NCBI RefSeq assembly: GCF_000406965.1
Contig: NZ_KE136363.1
Span: 300,759-335,699, forward strand
Direction: 5' to 3'
Origin: Enterococcus avium ATCC 14025
GTDB taxonomy: Bacteria > Bacillota > Bacilli > Lactobacillales > Enterococcaceae
Length of the DNA: 34,941 bases
Each line of letters starts with the position of its first letter. Position 1 is the stretch's first letter. The notes under the pieces are model-generated. The model made no database searches. It saw only the letters and a list, made by a program, of their open reading frames with translations, and was not told where the DNA came from. Below, one piece after another: positions 1-7,575 of the stretch. A program made the translations under genes and the position numbers.

Positions 1-41
1 ACCAAAAGTGAGTCTCTTTTTGAGTTGAAACGAAGAAAAAA

Positions 42-79
42 GTGTTAGTAGAAAATCGCCTTCGATTTTCCACCAACAC
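42..79 (-). terminator. Long imperfect hairpin, minus-strand terminator-like
   Basis: Sixteen-base arms (42-57 and 64-79) pair with two mismatches around a short loop. On the minus strand the hairpin is followed by a run of six T (41-36), so it would terminate leftward transcription. No leftward gene is visible to its right within the window, so its client is unclear. It could instead be a dispersed palindromic repeat or part of the 3' UTR of a gene left of the window. Confidence 0.4.
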
Positions 80-114
80 AAAATATTATAGAACCAAAAT
101 AATAGTAAACGAAG

Positions 115-142
115 AATCAGAGGATACTGCTCTGATTTTTTT
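115..142 (+). terminator. Rho-independent terminator of a gene left of the window
   Basis: A perfect 8-bp stem (115-122 with 130-137) and a 7-base loop are followed by a T run. It is oriented rightward, so it closes a transcription unit lying left of base 1 and insulates the regulator gene downstream. Confidence 0.75.
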
Positions 143-189
143 GTTTCTCATGAGTTGATTTTTAACCGTACAAGTTAACTACAACTCCA

Positions 190-218
190 TTGTTTTCTTT
201 TATAAGTCATTCTAAAAT
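190..218 (+). promoter_or_regulatory. Promoter of the XRE-ABC operon
   Basis: TTGTTT at 190-195 and TAAAAT at 213-218 are separated by exactly 17 bases. Transcription would start near 225, directly ahead of the AAAGGGGAG ribosome site at 226-234. This rules out the longer reading-frame start at 190, because that TTG is the -35 box. Confidence 0.6.
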
Positions 219-240
219 AAAGATGAAAGGGGAGATAAAG

Positions 241-1368
241 GTGGAAATGAATATCGGACCAATCATAATGGAGAAGCGTAAGGAAAAAAAGGTGACTCAA
301 CAGGAGTTAGCTAATTTTATAGGAGTTTCGAAGGCCTCAGTATCAAAATGGGAGACCGGCCAAACCTATCCTGATATTACTTTACTTCCGCTTTTGGCGG
401 CGTATTTTGATATCACGATCGATTCACTGCTAACCTATGAACCGCAATTAGATAATCACGAGATTCAACGTATTTATGCGAGGTTGAAGGAGTCATTAGA
501 AACAAAATCACCAGAGGATGTTTTAGCAACCATTCGTAGTTTTGTTCGGCGTTATTATTCTTGCTATCCATTCGTTTTACAAATGGGAATGTTTTTATTG
601 AATCATGCAGATTTACTTCCAGGAGAGGAAAAAATTAAAACGTATACCAAAGAAGCACAGGATTTATTCATTCATGTTCGAACACAAGCAAAAGATCCAG
701 ATTTAATTACACAAGCATTAAAATATGAGGCCTATACAGCTCTTAATTTACAGGAGTTTGATCAAGTTTTATCGATTCTTGGAGATCAGGTTCCCGTTTT
801 ATTTCCAATCGAAAGCTTAATCGCTGCAGCTCAACAGCAGAAAGGTGAATCAAAAAAGGCTGTTCTCACGCTTCAAAGCGCTATTTATCAATATACGACT
901 GTCTTTTTAAGCTTCTTAACTAATTATCTTCAACTGGTGATTGATGACCCTGATAAGTTTTCTGAGACCGTTTCGAGAGGTAAGAGCTTCGCAAAATTGT
1001 TCAATTTTAAAGAGATGCACCCTGTTGCGTTGATGAATTTTCAATTATCGGCCACTTTTGGCTATGCACAAATGGAAGATGAGACTGCCGCACTTGAGAT
1101 GTTACAGGCATTTGTTGAGATTTTACAAGGAACAACATTTCCGGTTGTTCTTCATGGTGATGATTACTTTGATCAAATCGATGAATGGCTTGAACACTTA
1201 GAAATTGGAAATCAGTTACCAAGAGATTCAATGAAGGTCAAAGTGGGGTTGTTGGAAATGGTAATAGATAATCCTACGTTTGCACAGTTCGAGGATCAGG
1301 AGCAAGTGCAAGAAATTTTTACTAAACTTCGATCTATTAGAGAGCAGGATGTGACTGAGAATGAATAA
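241..1368 (+). CDS. XRE-family regulator with helical C-terminal sensor-like domain
   Basis: This is a 375-residue DNA-binding protein. Its first ~65 residues form a Cro/C1-type helix-turn-helix (QQELANFIGVSKASVSKWE, then the typical YPDITLLPLLAAYF). The remaining ~300 residues are helical and resemble degenerate TPR-type repeats, as in regulators that sense a peptide or partner protein; that resemblance is inference. I chose GTG at 241 because AAAGGGGAG ends six bases upstream and the promoter -10 lies at 213-218; ATG at 247 is the alternative. The stop overlaps the next start by eight bases, so it is the first gene of an operon with a PLDc_N protein and an ABC exporter, which it probably controls. 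The ligand is unknown. Confidence 0.8.
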   Translation: MEMNIGPIIMEKRKEKKVTQQELANFIGVSKASVSKWETGQTYPDITLLPLLAAYFDITIDSLLTYEPQLDNHEIQRIYARLKESLETKSPEDVLATIRSFVRRYYSCYPFVLQMGMFLLNHADLLPGEEKIKTYTKEAQDLFIHVRTQAKDPDLITQALKYEAYTALNLQEFDQVLSILGDQVPVLFPIESLIAAAQQQKGESKKAVLTLQSAIYQYTTVFLSFLTNYLQLVIDDPDKFSETVSRGKSFAKLFNFKEMHPVALMNFQLSATFGYAQMEDETAALEMLQAFVEILQGTTFPVVLHGDDYFDQIDEWLEHLEIGNQLPRDSMKVKVGLLEMVIDNPTFAQFEDQEQVQEIFTKLRSIREQDVTENE

Positions 1369-1573
1369 TTTTGATTTTTTTAAAGAGAATCTCCCTATTT
1401 TTATTCCACTAGTTCTTTTGGAGTTGATCTTAGTGATCGCCGCGGTTCGACATGTCTTGAAGCACCCGCATTATCGTTTTGGCAATCGAGCTGTTTGGTT
1501 ATTAATCGTTATCTTGATTCAAATTATTGGTCCGGTGATCTATTTTGTTTTTGGAAAAGAGGAGGATCAATGA
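1361..1573 (+). CDS. PLDc_N-type small membrane protein (YxlE-like)
   Basis: This 70-residue protein has two membrane segments (about 13-31 and 44-64) joined by a short basic loop, and ends in a charged tail. The pattern of a first helix, HPHYRFGNRAVW, then a second helix ending IGPVIYFVFGKEE matches the phospholipase D-nuclease N-terminal family (PLDc_N), which lacks the catalytic part. B. subtilis YxlE belongs to this family and also sits before an ABC ATPase and permease (yxlEFG), where the group is linked to SigY control. The gene overlaps the regulator upstream by eight bases and the ATPase downstream by four (ATGA), so translation is probably coupled. A role as an accessory subunit of the exporter or as a signal-relaying anti-factor is inference. 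Confidence 0.75.
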   Translation: MNNFDFFKENLPIFIPLVLLELILVIAAVRHVLKHPHYRFGNRAVWLLIVILIQIIGPVIYFVFGKEEDQ

Positions 1574-2505
1574 GCATTCTAGAGCTGAAGCAGGTCACCA
1601 AAAGGTTTGGGTCAAAAAAAGTCTTAGATAATTTAAATCTAACGGTACCCACTGGCTCGATTTTCGGTTTTGTGGGAGAAAACGGAGCTGGAAAAACAAC
1701 GACGATGAAAATGATTTTAGGTTTAGAGGAGATGACTAGTGGAGAAATTCTAGTTAACGAGTTGCCTGTAGTTTTTGGCGATAATCAAACAAATCATTTG
1801 ACTGGGTACTTACCAGATGTTCCAGAATTCTATGATTATATGTCTGCTCAAGAATATTTAAGATTTTGCGGAGAGATCACTGGTTTATCAAAAAAGCAAT
1901 TAAAAGAAAAAGTTCCTGAGATTCTATCATTGGTGGGCTTAAAGCTGGATAAACGTAAAATTAAAGGTTATTCAAGAGGAATGAAACAGCGCTTGGGAAT
2001 CGCTCAAGCTTTATTAAACGACCCTAAATTATTGATCTGTGATGAGCCAACTTCGGCCTTAGATCCAAGCGGCCGGAATGACTTTCTAGAAATGTTGGCG
2101 AACCTAAGGGGGCGGATAACCATTTTGTTTTCTACCCATATTTTGGGTGATGTCGAACGAATTTGTGATTATGTCGGTATTTTAGATCAAGGAAGACTGG
2201 CGGTTAGCGGTTCATTGGATGAATTAAAGCATCAATATGCTAAAAATCAGATAGAAATTGAATTTTCACATGAGGCTGATCTAGGGGTATTTACAACCAA
2301 ATTGACAGAATTAAGAAACGAAGATATTCTGAATGACTTTACCTTTGATCCATCAAAGAACTTACTTATTTTGTCGTATAAACAGGATTATGAAGAAGTA
2401 GCAGCATTGGTTTTCCGATTGTTTGAAAGCCATCAGATTTTCCCTAATACAATTAAAAAGATTGATCCATCACTTGAAACGATTTTCTTGGAGGTGGTTC
2501 AATGA
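1570..2505 (+). CDS. ABC transporter ATP-binding protein (exporter type)
   Basis: This 311-residue nucleotide-binding subunit is of the drug/antibiotic exporter type. Visible motifs are Walker A (GENGAGKTT, about residue 35), a signature loop with the variant SRGMKQR in place of SGGQ, as is usual in this subfamily, Walker B with D-loop (LLICDEPTSALDP) and the switch histidine (STHILG). The C-terminal ~90 residues form the usual accessory domain. The start is ATG at 1570 behind AGAGGAGG, overlapping the previous stop. It would form a dimer with the permease encoded directly downstream. The substrate cannot be read from sequence; immunity to or export of a peptide or lipid-active agent is common for this type. 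Confidence 0.9.
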   Translation: MSILELKQVTKRFGSKKVLDNLNLTVPTGSIFGFVGENGAGKTTTMKMILGLEEMTSGEILVNELPVVFGDNQTNHLTGYLPDVPEFYDYMSAQEYLRFCGEITGLSKKQLKEKVPEILSLVGLKLDKRKIKGYSRGMKQRLGIAQALLNDPKLLICDEPTSALDPSGRNDFLEMLANLRGRITILFSTHILGDVERICDYVGILDQGRLAVSGSLDELKHQYAKNQIEIEFSHEADLGVFTTKLTELRNEDILNDFTFDPSKNLLILSYKQDYEEVAALVFRLFESHQIFPNTIKKIDPSLETIFLEVVQ

Positions 2506-3266
2506 AGAATTTGTATTTTTTCACAAAAAAGGAATTTTTTGAATGTTGGCGAACATCACGCTTTTTGATTCTAGTCATTATTTTTCTCATTTTTGGTTTA
2601 ATGAATCCATTGCTAGCAAAACTAACACCAGAAATTGTAAAGATGACAATTGGCGATGCGATGGCTAGTACAATTCCCAAACCCACATCTATCGATTCTT
2701 GGACGCAGTTTTTTAAGAATCTTACGCAAATCGGGATGATCGTTTTAGCTTTGATGTTTAGTGGCACGGTCAACAACGAGATTAATAAAGGAACTCTTAT
2801 TAATTTAGTGACGAAAGGATTGCGCCGTTGGGTAATTATTGTTGGGAAAATGATTAGTTTGGTTTTTCAATGGAGCATTTGTTTTCTGCTGACTTTTCTT
2901 GTTACCTGGGGCTACACGGCGTATTATTTTCCAGATAATAAGAGCACACAGCTCTTTCAAGCTGTTTTTCCACTGTGGATTTTTGGTTTATTATTACTAA
3001 GCCTTGTTCTTTTATCATCAACCATTATGCGGAATAGTTATGAAGGGTTGCTTTTGACTGGCGGTATAATTGTGATTTTAGTCTTAATCAATCTATTTGA
3101 TAAGCTGAAATACTACAATCCGATCTCGCTGGTCACACAAAACCTTAACTTCCTGCAAGGAACAGTAGATATTCAAAAATACTTGCCAGCGATACTAATA
3201 AGTATTCTATTTTTTGCACTGGCAACTTTACTCAGTATACAAATTTTTAATAAGAAGAAATTGTAA
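2502..3266 (+). CDS. ABC-2 type membrane permease
   Basis: This 254-residue membrane protein has about six hydrophobic segments (near 20-38, 84-103, 118-138, 154-172, 181-200, 229-247) and a short cytoplasmic start. The architecture, and a conserved stretch after the second helix (NEINKGTLINLVTKGLRR), match ABC-2 permeases partnered by single-domain ATPases. The ATG overlaps the ATPase stop by four bases. It is the last gene of the four-gene operon and is followed by a hairpin terminator. It is probably the transmembrane half of the exporter; the substrate is unknown. Confidence 0.85.
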   Translation: MKNLYFFTKKEFFECWRTSRFLILVIIFLIFGLMNPLLAKLTPEIVKMTIGDAMASTIPKPTSIDSWTQFFKNLTQIGMIVLALMFSGTVNNEINKGTLINLVTKGLRRWVIIVGKMISLVFQWSICFLLTFLVTWGYTAYYFPDNKSTQLFQAVFPLWIFGLLLLSLVLLSSTIMRNSYEGLLLTGGIIVILVLINLFDKLKYYNPISLVTQNLNFLQGTVDIQKYLPAILISILFFALATLLSIQIFNKKKL

Positions 3267-3274
3267 TTTTTTGG

Positions 3275-3305
3275 GACCTAACTATGTAAATTAGGTCTCT
3301 TTTAT
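3275..3305 (+). terminator. Terminator of the XRE-ABC operon
   Basis: Seven-bp arms (3275-3281 with 3291-3297) are followed by a T-rich stretch, shortly after the permease stop codon. Confidence 0.7.
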
Positions 3306-3416
3306 TGTTTTTGAAAGAAAATAGTAGGAGCGTAAGATTCAAAATTAACCATGATTTAGAACTATAGCAGTTAAATCAAAATCAGAAAAAATAATACACT
3401 ATTAGAAAACTGATTA

Positions 3417-3445
3417 CAAAAAAAACACCAACAAAATGTCGGTGT
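3417..3445 (-). terminator. Terminator of the leftward 106-residue membrane protein gene
   Basis: On the minus strand a stem with ACACC/GGTGT arms (3441-3445 with 3425-3429, extended by a further paired triplet) runs into seven to eight T, just after the stop at 3455. Confidence 0.7.
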
Positions 3446-3454
3446 CTTGATTAG

Positions 3455-3775
3455 TTAAATAAATAGATAAATGACAGAATAGATGTAATATGCCAGTAAC
3501 AGCAAAGCGACAACGCAAGAAAATTTTGAGAAAAAACCTCCGCGTTTAGGGCTGGTGGATTGACGCGATTGTCTTCGTGTCATTTCAGTTATATCAACAT
3601 CAACTGTTTTTGGTTTTTTTGATCCACCCAGAAGCACAACTGCTAGTAAATCGATAAAAATTAGGCCCTGTAAAATGATACTGACGATAAAAATAATTTG
3701 ATCACCTTTAATCATTCTAAACAGGAACAAGATAATCATCAAGAGATCGAATAGTAATGTTAGTAAAAGCGCCAT
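3455..3775 (-). CDS. Small membrane protein of unknown function
   Basis: I do not recognise this 106-residue protein. It has hydrophobic segments at about 2-20 and 26-49, a polar and strongly basic stretch (about 51-84, rich in K, R, S, T), and a third hydrophobic segment at the C-terminus (about 86-105). The start ATG follows GAAGGAG with seven bases spacing, and a minus-strand terminator follows the stop, so it looks like a real single-gene unit. A second small leftward membrane gene lies about 100 bases upstream and could be co-transcribed. Confidence 0.65.
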   Translation of the reverse strand: MALLLTLLFDLLMIILFLFRMIKGDQIIFIVSIILQGLIFIDLLAVVLLGGSKKPKTVDVDITEMTRRQSRQSTSPKRGGFFSKFSCVVALLLLAYYIYSVIYLFI

Positions 3776-3876
3776 AACAAAGCTCCTTCAAATTGGTTAG
3801 AATAAACAAGCTTTATTATAGCATACTACTAATGAAAAAAATTACGAATTATTTATGAAAGATTCACACAAAGACA

Positions 3877-4146
3877 TCAATCATGGTGTTTGAAAAAGGT
3901 GTAGATCATCCAATATACCATAAAAGTGACAAGTGATATAAACATTAAAAAGGCTAATGTCCAAGCTCCTTCAACTGGTTGGTAATGATGATAATTCATA
4001 AGTAAATAAATGCACAAAAAAGTCGGGGTCAAAGAAAAATATAAATGAATCAATACTCGATCTTTTTTGAATAAGTAAAAATAGATGATAGTCATTAAAA
4101 AAAAGATCAAATAAATGATCCATGATACTGCATCACCAATATCCAT
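3877..4146 (-). CDS. Small three-helix membrane protein of unknown function
   Basis: I do not recognise this 89-residue protein. It has three predicted membrane segments (about 7-26, 32-50, 60-84), a KKDR loop between the first two, and a short histidine-containing tail (KHHD). A strong ribosome site (GAGGGAGGGGAG) precedes the ATG, which supports real translation. It lies about 100 bases upstream of another leftward small membrane gene, and the pair may form an operon. No catalytic motif is visible. Confidence 0.65.
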   Translation of the reverse strand: MDIGDAVSWIIYLIFFLMTIIYFYLFKKDRVLIHLYFSLTPTFLCIYLLMNYHHYQPVEGAWTLAFLMFISLVTFMVYWMIYTFFKHHD

Positions 4147-4480
4147 GAACTCCCCTCCCTCATAAATGATTATATCAGAATACGGACTCCAATAAATAAC
4201 AATAAAATGAGAAACAATTAGCTTTATTAATGAGAAAATACCATTTTAATTTTCATTCAAAGATTCTTATTAATACATGTTTTTTGACAGTTATGTTCTT
4301 CCTTTAATTTTAAAAAAATCAAAGAAACTGGAAAAACATTGTTATTTAACAATTTTTACGATCCAATACTAAATAAAAGAATTTTACATTGTGATTAATT
4401 TTTGTTACTTTATATAAAGAGAGGTAAGAAATAAAATATTAAATGTAATCGTTAATTAATGGTTAAAACAGGGGGATGAC
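4147..4480. promoter_or_regulatory. AT-rich divergent intergenic region upstream of the glucosaminidase
   Basis: This stretch of about 330 bases has no coding potential. It contains a perfect 7-bp inverted repeat with a two-base centre at 4338-4353 (ATTGTTA/TAACAAT) followed by T residues. A possible promoter for the rightward gene has a TTGTGA-like -35 near 4390 and TATATA about 16 bases on, just before 4420. Both assignments are tentative because the region is very AT-rich. Confidence 0.4.
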
Positions 4481-5743
4481 ATGGATTATAAAAAGCTATT
4501 ATGTAGTGTGATGTTGCTAGGAAGTTTTGGAACCTCGACCTTAGTTGCTTATGGAGAAGAAAAAACAGACTTTACCAGTATACAGGAGAGTTCAAGTACT
4601 ATCAATTCTTCTAGTTCTACAGTAAAAACGGACGATTCAATTTCACAAGAAGCTGATTCTGGATTAGTGAACTCAGATACGACATCGTCTTCGAATGAAC
4701 AAACCGAGTCAAGTAGTGAAAGCGGCGCGGTAGATGAAGAGGAATACGATGCTCAAGGAAACTTACAATTTCATCATCCAGTTCGATTTGAGGATTTTAC
4801 TTTAGAACCGCCTGCGTTTAGAAGTGCACGATCAGCTGTGAATACACAACAAGCTTTTATCAATCAAATAGCTCCGTCTGCTAAGACATTAGCAAGCGCA
4901 AATAACTTATATGCTTCAGTAATGATTGCACAAGCAATTGTTGAAAGCGGTTGGGGGAGTAGTACGCTTTCAAAAGCTCCTAACTATAATTTATTTGGCA
5001 TCAAAGGAACCTACAATGGACAATCAGTAACGATGAAAACACAAGAATGGAGTGAAAAAGAAGGTTGGTATTGGATTGATGCTAAGTTTAGAAAATATCC
5101 TTCTTATAAAGAATCTTTGGGTGATAATGTAACGATCCTCAAAACTACTTCTTTTTCATCTGGTAATTACTATTACTCAGGCGCGTGGAAGAGTAACACA
5201 AAGTCATACAAAGATGCGACTGCGTGGTTAACTGGAAGATATGCGACAGCACCAAATTATGGCAGTACATTGAATAGTATTATTCAGAGTTACAACTTAA
5301 CACAATATGATACTGGTAGTAGTACATCAACACCACAACCTGTTCAAACCAATGCAATGTATCGTTTGTACAATCCGAATAGCGGCGAACATTTTTATAC
5401 AGCGAGTGTCGCCGAACGTGATACAGTCAAAAAGGCGGGGTGGCGGTATGAAGGCATCGGTTGGCAAGCGCCTAAAAGCGGAACCCCTGTTTATCGATTA
5501 TACAATCCTAACGCTGGCGATCATCATTACACACCGCACGCATACGAAAAAAATGATTTAATCAAAAAGGGTTGGCGTTACGAAGGGATTAGCTGGTATT
5601 CTGGTGGAAGCAAGCCACTTTACCGTTTGTATAATCCAAATGCTAAAGCAGGTGCACATCATTATACACTTCTTCAAAGTGAGCGGAATAATCTGATAAA
5701 GCATGGCTGGCGTAATGAAGGAATAGGTTGGTACGGACAGTAA
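4481..5743 (+). CDS. Secreted N-acetylglucosaminidase (GH73) with three DUF5648 repeats
   Basis: This 420-residue secreted peptidoglycan hydrolase should cleave the glycan strand at N-acetylglucosamine. A signal peptide (1-25, cleavage near AYGEE) precedes a Ser/Thr/Glu-rich linker (about 30-92). The GH73 domain follows (about 120-277), with the catalytic glutamate E155 in [12 protein letters not shown] and the family motif NYNLFGIKG. The C-terminus (about 293-420) has three ~40-residue repeats of the pattern YRLYNPN..(E/D)HHYT....E...L.K.GWR.EGI.W, typical of DUF5648 and thought to bind the cell surface. No LysM, GW or LPXTG motif is present. ATG 4481 follows GGGGGATGAC. It is a monocistronic gene ended by a long hairpin. 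The likely role is autolysin, in cell separation or wall turnover. Confidence 0.9.
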   Translation: MDYKKLLCSVMLLGSFGTSTLVAYGEEKTDFTSIQESSSTINSSSSTVKTDDSISQEADSGLVNSDTTSSSNEQTESSSESGAVDEEEYDAQGNLQFHHPVRFEDFTLEPPAFRSARSAVNTQQAFINQIAPSAKTLASANNLYASVMIAQAIVESGWGSSTLSKAPNYNLFGIKGTYNGQSVTMKTQEWSEKEGWYWIDAKFRKYPSYKESLGDNVTILKTTSFSSGNYYYSGAWKSNTKSYKDATAWLTGRYATAPNYGSTLNSIIQSYNLTQYDTGSSTSTPQPVQTNAMYRLYNPNSGEHFYTASVAERDTVKKAGWRYEGIGWQAPKSGTPVYRLYNPNAGDHHYTPHAYEKNDLIKKGWRYEGISWYSGGSKPLYRLYNPNAKAGAHHYTLLQSERNNLIKHGWRNEGIGWYGQ

Positions 5744-5769
5744 TCAAAGAATTTAAATAGATATTTGAG

Positions 5770-5822
5770 TAGCTTTCAAGAGTTAGATTTTCTCAACTAA
5801 CTTTTGAAAGCTATATTTATAT
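5770..5822 (+). terminator. Hairpin after the glucosaminidase gene
   Basis: Seventeen-base arms (5770-5786 with 5797-5813) pair with one mismatch, followed by a modest T-rich tail. It is probably the 3' end of the glucosaminidase transcript. Confidence 0.6.
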
Positions 5823-5907
5823 CATCAAATATAGGTTTAAAGTTGAGGTATATAGCTGATTAATAATCCTCTGTGATAAACACTCACCTTTTAGAAAATT
5901 GATACCT

Positions 5908-5936
5908 GAAAAAGGAGTGGGTCATACCACTCCTTA
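5908..5936 (-). terminator. Terminator of the leftward 72-residue gene
   Basis: A perfect 9-bp stem (5912-5920 with 5927-5935) has a 6-base loop. On the minus strand it is followed by Ts, and it lies about 30 bases beyond the stop at 5967. Confidence 0.65.
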
Positions 5937-5966
5937 AAAGTCTAACATTGTAAGTTGAAAATTTCG

Positions 5967-6185
5967 CTATTCAGCATCAGTTATTTCGGAAATTACAAAA
6001 AAGCTATGAAGGCTATCGATTGAGTATTCATATTTTTTGCTTATTTCACAAAGTATTTGCTGGTTAGATTTAATTATATGCTCGTTTCCTTCATATAAAG
6101 TATCCGTTGGAAGATGAATTTCAAACGATTTTTTGTTGTCTAATACCAATGGTTTTTCAAAGAAATATCCAGCAATCTTTTTCAT
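5967..6185 (-). CDS. Hypothetical protein, 72 residues
   Basis: I do not recognise this small soluble, acidic protein (one Cys, no membrane segment, no known motif). Translation is supported by AAAAGGAG eight bases before the ATG, and by a promoter and a terminator flanking the gene, so it is a stand-alone transcription unit. The promoter spacer is a 17-bp palindrome (6220-6236), so the gene is probably tightly regulated. The amino-acid exporter azlD lies upstream on the same strand, separated by 86 bases. Confidence 0.6.
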   Translation of the reverse strand: MKKIAGYFFEKPLVLDNKKSFEIHLPTDTLYEGNEHIIKSNQQILCEISKKYEYSIDSLHSFFVISEITDAE

Positions 6186-6213
6186 GAGAATTACTCCTTT
6201 TCTATTATTTTGT

Positions 6214-6241
6214 TATATATTACATCATTGATGTAAGTGAA
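6214..6241 (-). promoter_or_regulatory. Promoter with embedded 17-bp operator palindrome
   Basis: On the minus strand a -35-like TTCACT (6241-6236) and a -10 TATATA (6219-6214) are 16 bases apart. The space between them is filled by a perfect palindrome TTACATCA-T-TGATGTAA (6220-6236). A dimeric repressor bound there would block polymerase. The regulator is unknown, and the sequence does not match operator consensuses I recall for CcpA, CodY, Zur, PerR or AdcR. Confidence 0.5.
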
Positions 6242-6271
6242 ACCAGAATTAAGCTCTATAACAGTTGTAAT

Positions 6272-6592
6272 TTAAATCCACCTCAAAAGTGCAATTCCTA
6301 AAACACCTGTTAAGACAATTTTCATAAGATCCTTGGTTCGAATTCCAACGATCAACGCAGGTATACAAGCAAGGACTTCGGGGAAACGCAAAGTTGGAAA
6401 ATGCCCCGCTTGATAATTTAGAAGACTTTGCATTAGTAATGCTGTTAATATCGTCATAGGAAGATAGCTTAAAAATTTTTCAAGTATAGGCGGTAAAGTG
6501 ATTGCCTTAGTAAGTATAAAAGGTAAGACTCGTGGCACCCAAGTAACTATAGCACAGCCCAAAAGTGTAAGCAGATAATAATTATTATTCAT
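6272..6592 (-). CDS. azlD: AzlD-type branched-chain amino acid exporter subunit
   Basis: This 106-residue membrane protein has three to four hydrophobic segments and the AzlD features VTWVPRVLPF near the start, a central SYLPMTILTALL, and LACIPALIVGIRTKDLMKIVLTGVLG at the end. AzlC and AzlD form a two-subunit exporter for branched-chain amino acids and analogues such as azaleucine. The start overlaps the azlC stop by eight bases, so the two are translationally coupled. The length is normal for the family. Confidence 0.88.
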   Translation of the reverse strand: MNNNYYLLTLLGCAIVTWVPRVLPFILTKAITLPPILEKFLSYLPMTILTALLMQSLLNYQAGHFPTLRFPEVLACIPALIVGIRTKDLMKIVLTGVLGIALLRWI

Positions 6593-7295
6593 CCTTCATC
6601 AACACCCCCGTGAAGCAACCAGAAAGTGTTGCTAAAATGACAGATAATTCAGCAGATATAAACCGCATCAGAAGAAAAAGACTGATGATTGTAACTATTA
6701 AAATAGTTATCGTCTTGTTTTTTTGTTTCATTAAAGGTAATTGAATCTGAAAGAGAAATAGGCCTAAAAACATCGCAGTTAATGCAAAGTCGAATCCGAA
6801 TATCGTAGGATCAGGAATGAAATTGCCTAATAATGCACCAATCACAGTTGAAAGTATCCATACAAGGTAAGCGGTTAAATTTAATCCGTGCATCCAGTTA
6901 CTTGAGACTTTCTTTTCTTGTGCTAGAGTAGTCATTAATACACCGTAAGATTCATCGGTTAATAAGGTTCCGATCGCAATCCCATTTAGTAAAGAGTCCT
7001 CCTTGAAGTAATGAGCAACAGAAAGACTCATGAGTAAATGTCGGAGATTCACAAGAAAAACAGTGAATACGATTGATAGAATGGGGGCACTTAACAAAAG
7101 CAATCCACATAAGATAAACTGAGCACTTCCAGCGTATACTAAGGTAGACATCATAAAAATTTGCCAAATGGCTAAATGAGCAGATTTCCCCACGATACCC
7201 ATCGCAATACCTATACCTAGATATCCCATGACTGTGGGTAAACAAGCCTTGACTCCGTCTGAAAAACTATTGGTTTGTGTTATACGATTATCCAT
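6585..7295 (-). CDS. azlC: AzlC-type branched-chain amino acid exporter subunit
   Basis: This 236-residue integral membrane protein of the AzlC family has about seven hydrophobic stretches. Diagnostic segments are GYLGIGIAMGIVGK near residue 21, YAGSAQFI near 55, NLRHLLMSLS near 84, and LTDESYGVL near 112. It pairs with AzlD encoded immediately downstream. ATG 7295 follows GAGAGGTGAG, and a promoter with 17-base spacing lies about 30 bases upstream. No Lrp-type regulator gene is adjacent, unlike in B. subtilis where azlB is. Confidence 0.9.
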   Translation of the reverse strand: MDNRITQTNSFSDGVKACLPTVMGYLGIGIAMGIVGKSAHLAIWQIFMMSTLVYAGSAQFILCGLLLLSAPILSIVFTVFLVNLRHLLMSLSVAHYFKEDSLLNGIAIGTLLTDESYGVLMTTLAQEKKVSSNWMHGLNLTAYLVWILSTVIGALLGNFIPDPTIFGFDFALTAMFLGLFLFQIQLPLMKQKNKTITILIVTIISLFLLMRFISAELSVILATLSGCFTGVLMKDE

Positions 7296-7322
7296 CTACT
7301 CACCTCTCATTTTGTTTTAATC

Positions 7323-7351
7323 ATATTAGACTAAAAGCAATAAAAAAACAA
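7323..7351 (-). promoter_or_regulatory. Promoter of azlCD
   Basis: TTGTTT (7351-7346) and TAATAT (7328-7323) on the minus strand are separated by 17 bases and lie just upstream of the azlC ribosome site. Confidence 0.5.
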
Positions 7352-7460
7352 GAGGGTTAGTAAGCGAAAAAAGAGCAACAAACCTAAAAGCAAAGATATA
7401 TAAGCTAATTAGGAAGTTTCTGCTCAATTTATTTTACCATAAAATTATTAGGGATAAATC

Positions 7461-7479
7461 TAAATAAATTATTTATTTA
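7461..7479. repeat. AT-only inverted repeat upstream of the UspA gene
   Basis: Perfect 9-base arms (7461-7469 and 7471-7479) flank one central base. The repeat lies about 70-90 bases upstream of the UspA -10 box. It may be an operator or UP-type element, but its pure A/T composition makes chance occurrence plausible. Confidence 0.3.
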
Positions 7480-7547
7480 AGTAAATAACCTAAAAATATT
7501 TGTAATGAGGGTTTAGCCTTTATTTTTCTTAAAAGATATAGATGATG

Positions 7548-7553
7548 TATAAT
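7548..7553 (+). promoter_or_regulatory. -10 box of the UspA gene
   Basis: A consensus TATAAT lies at 7548-7553, with only a weak -35 (TTCTTA-like) 17 bases upstream. Transcription near 7560 leaves a leader of roughly 15 bases that is essentially just the ribosome site AAAAGGGAGG. The upstream in-frame ATG at 7552 lies inside this box and cannot be the start. Confidence 0.6.
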
Positions 7554-7575
7554 GAAGAAAAGGGAGGCGTTATCA

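Noticed and set aside
190-240. Longer N-terminus for the XRE regulator starting at TTG 190
   Set aside because: The TTG is the -35 box of a 17-base-spaced promoter; transcription starts after it and the ribosome site fits GTG 241.
2453-2776. Leftward 107-codon frame across the ATPase/permease junction
   Set aside because: It is antisense to two well-supported genes, with no ribosome site and no recognisable protein.
5307-5561. Rightward 84-codon frame inside the glucosaminidase gene
   Set aside because: It is a shifted reading of the DUF5648 repeats, with no start signals.
5293-5740. Tandem repeats in the glucosaminidase gene as a possible CRISPR-like or mobile repeat
   Set aside because: The repeats are in frame and encode the DUF5648 protein repeat; there are no spacers or short identical DNA units.
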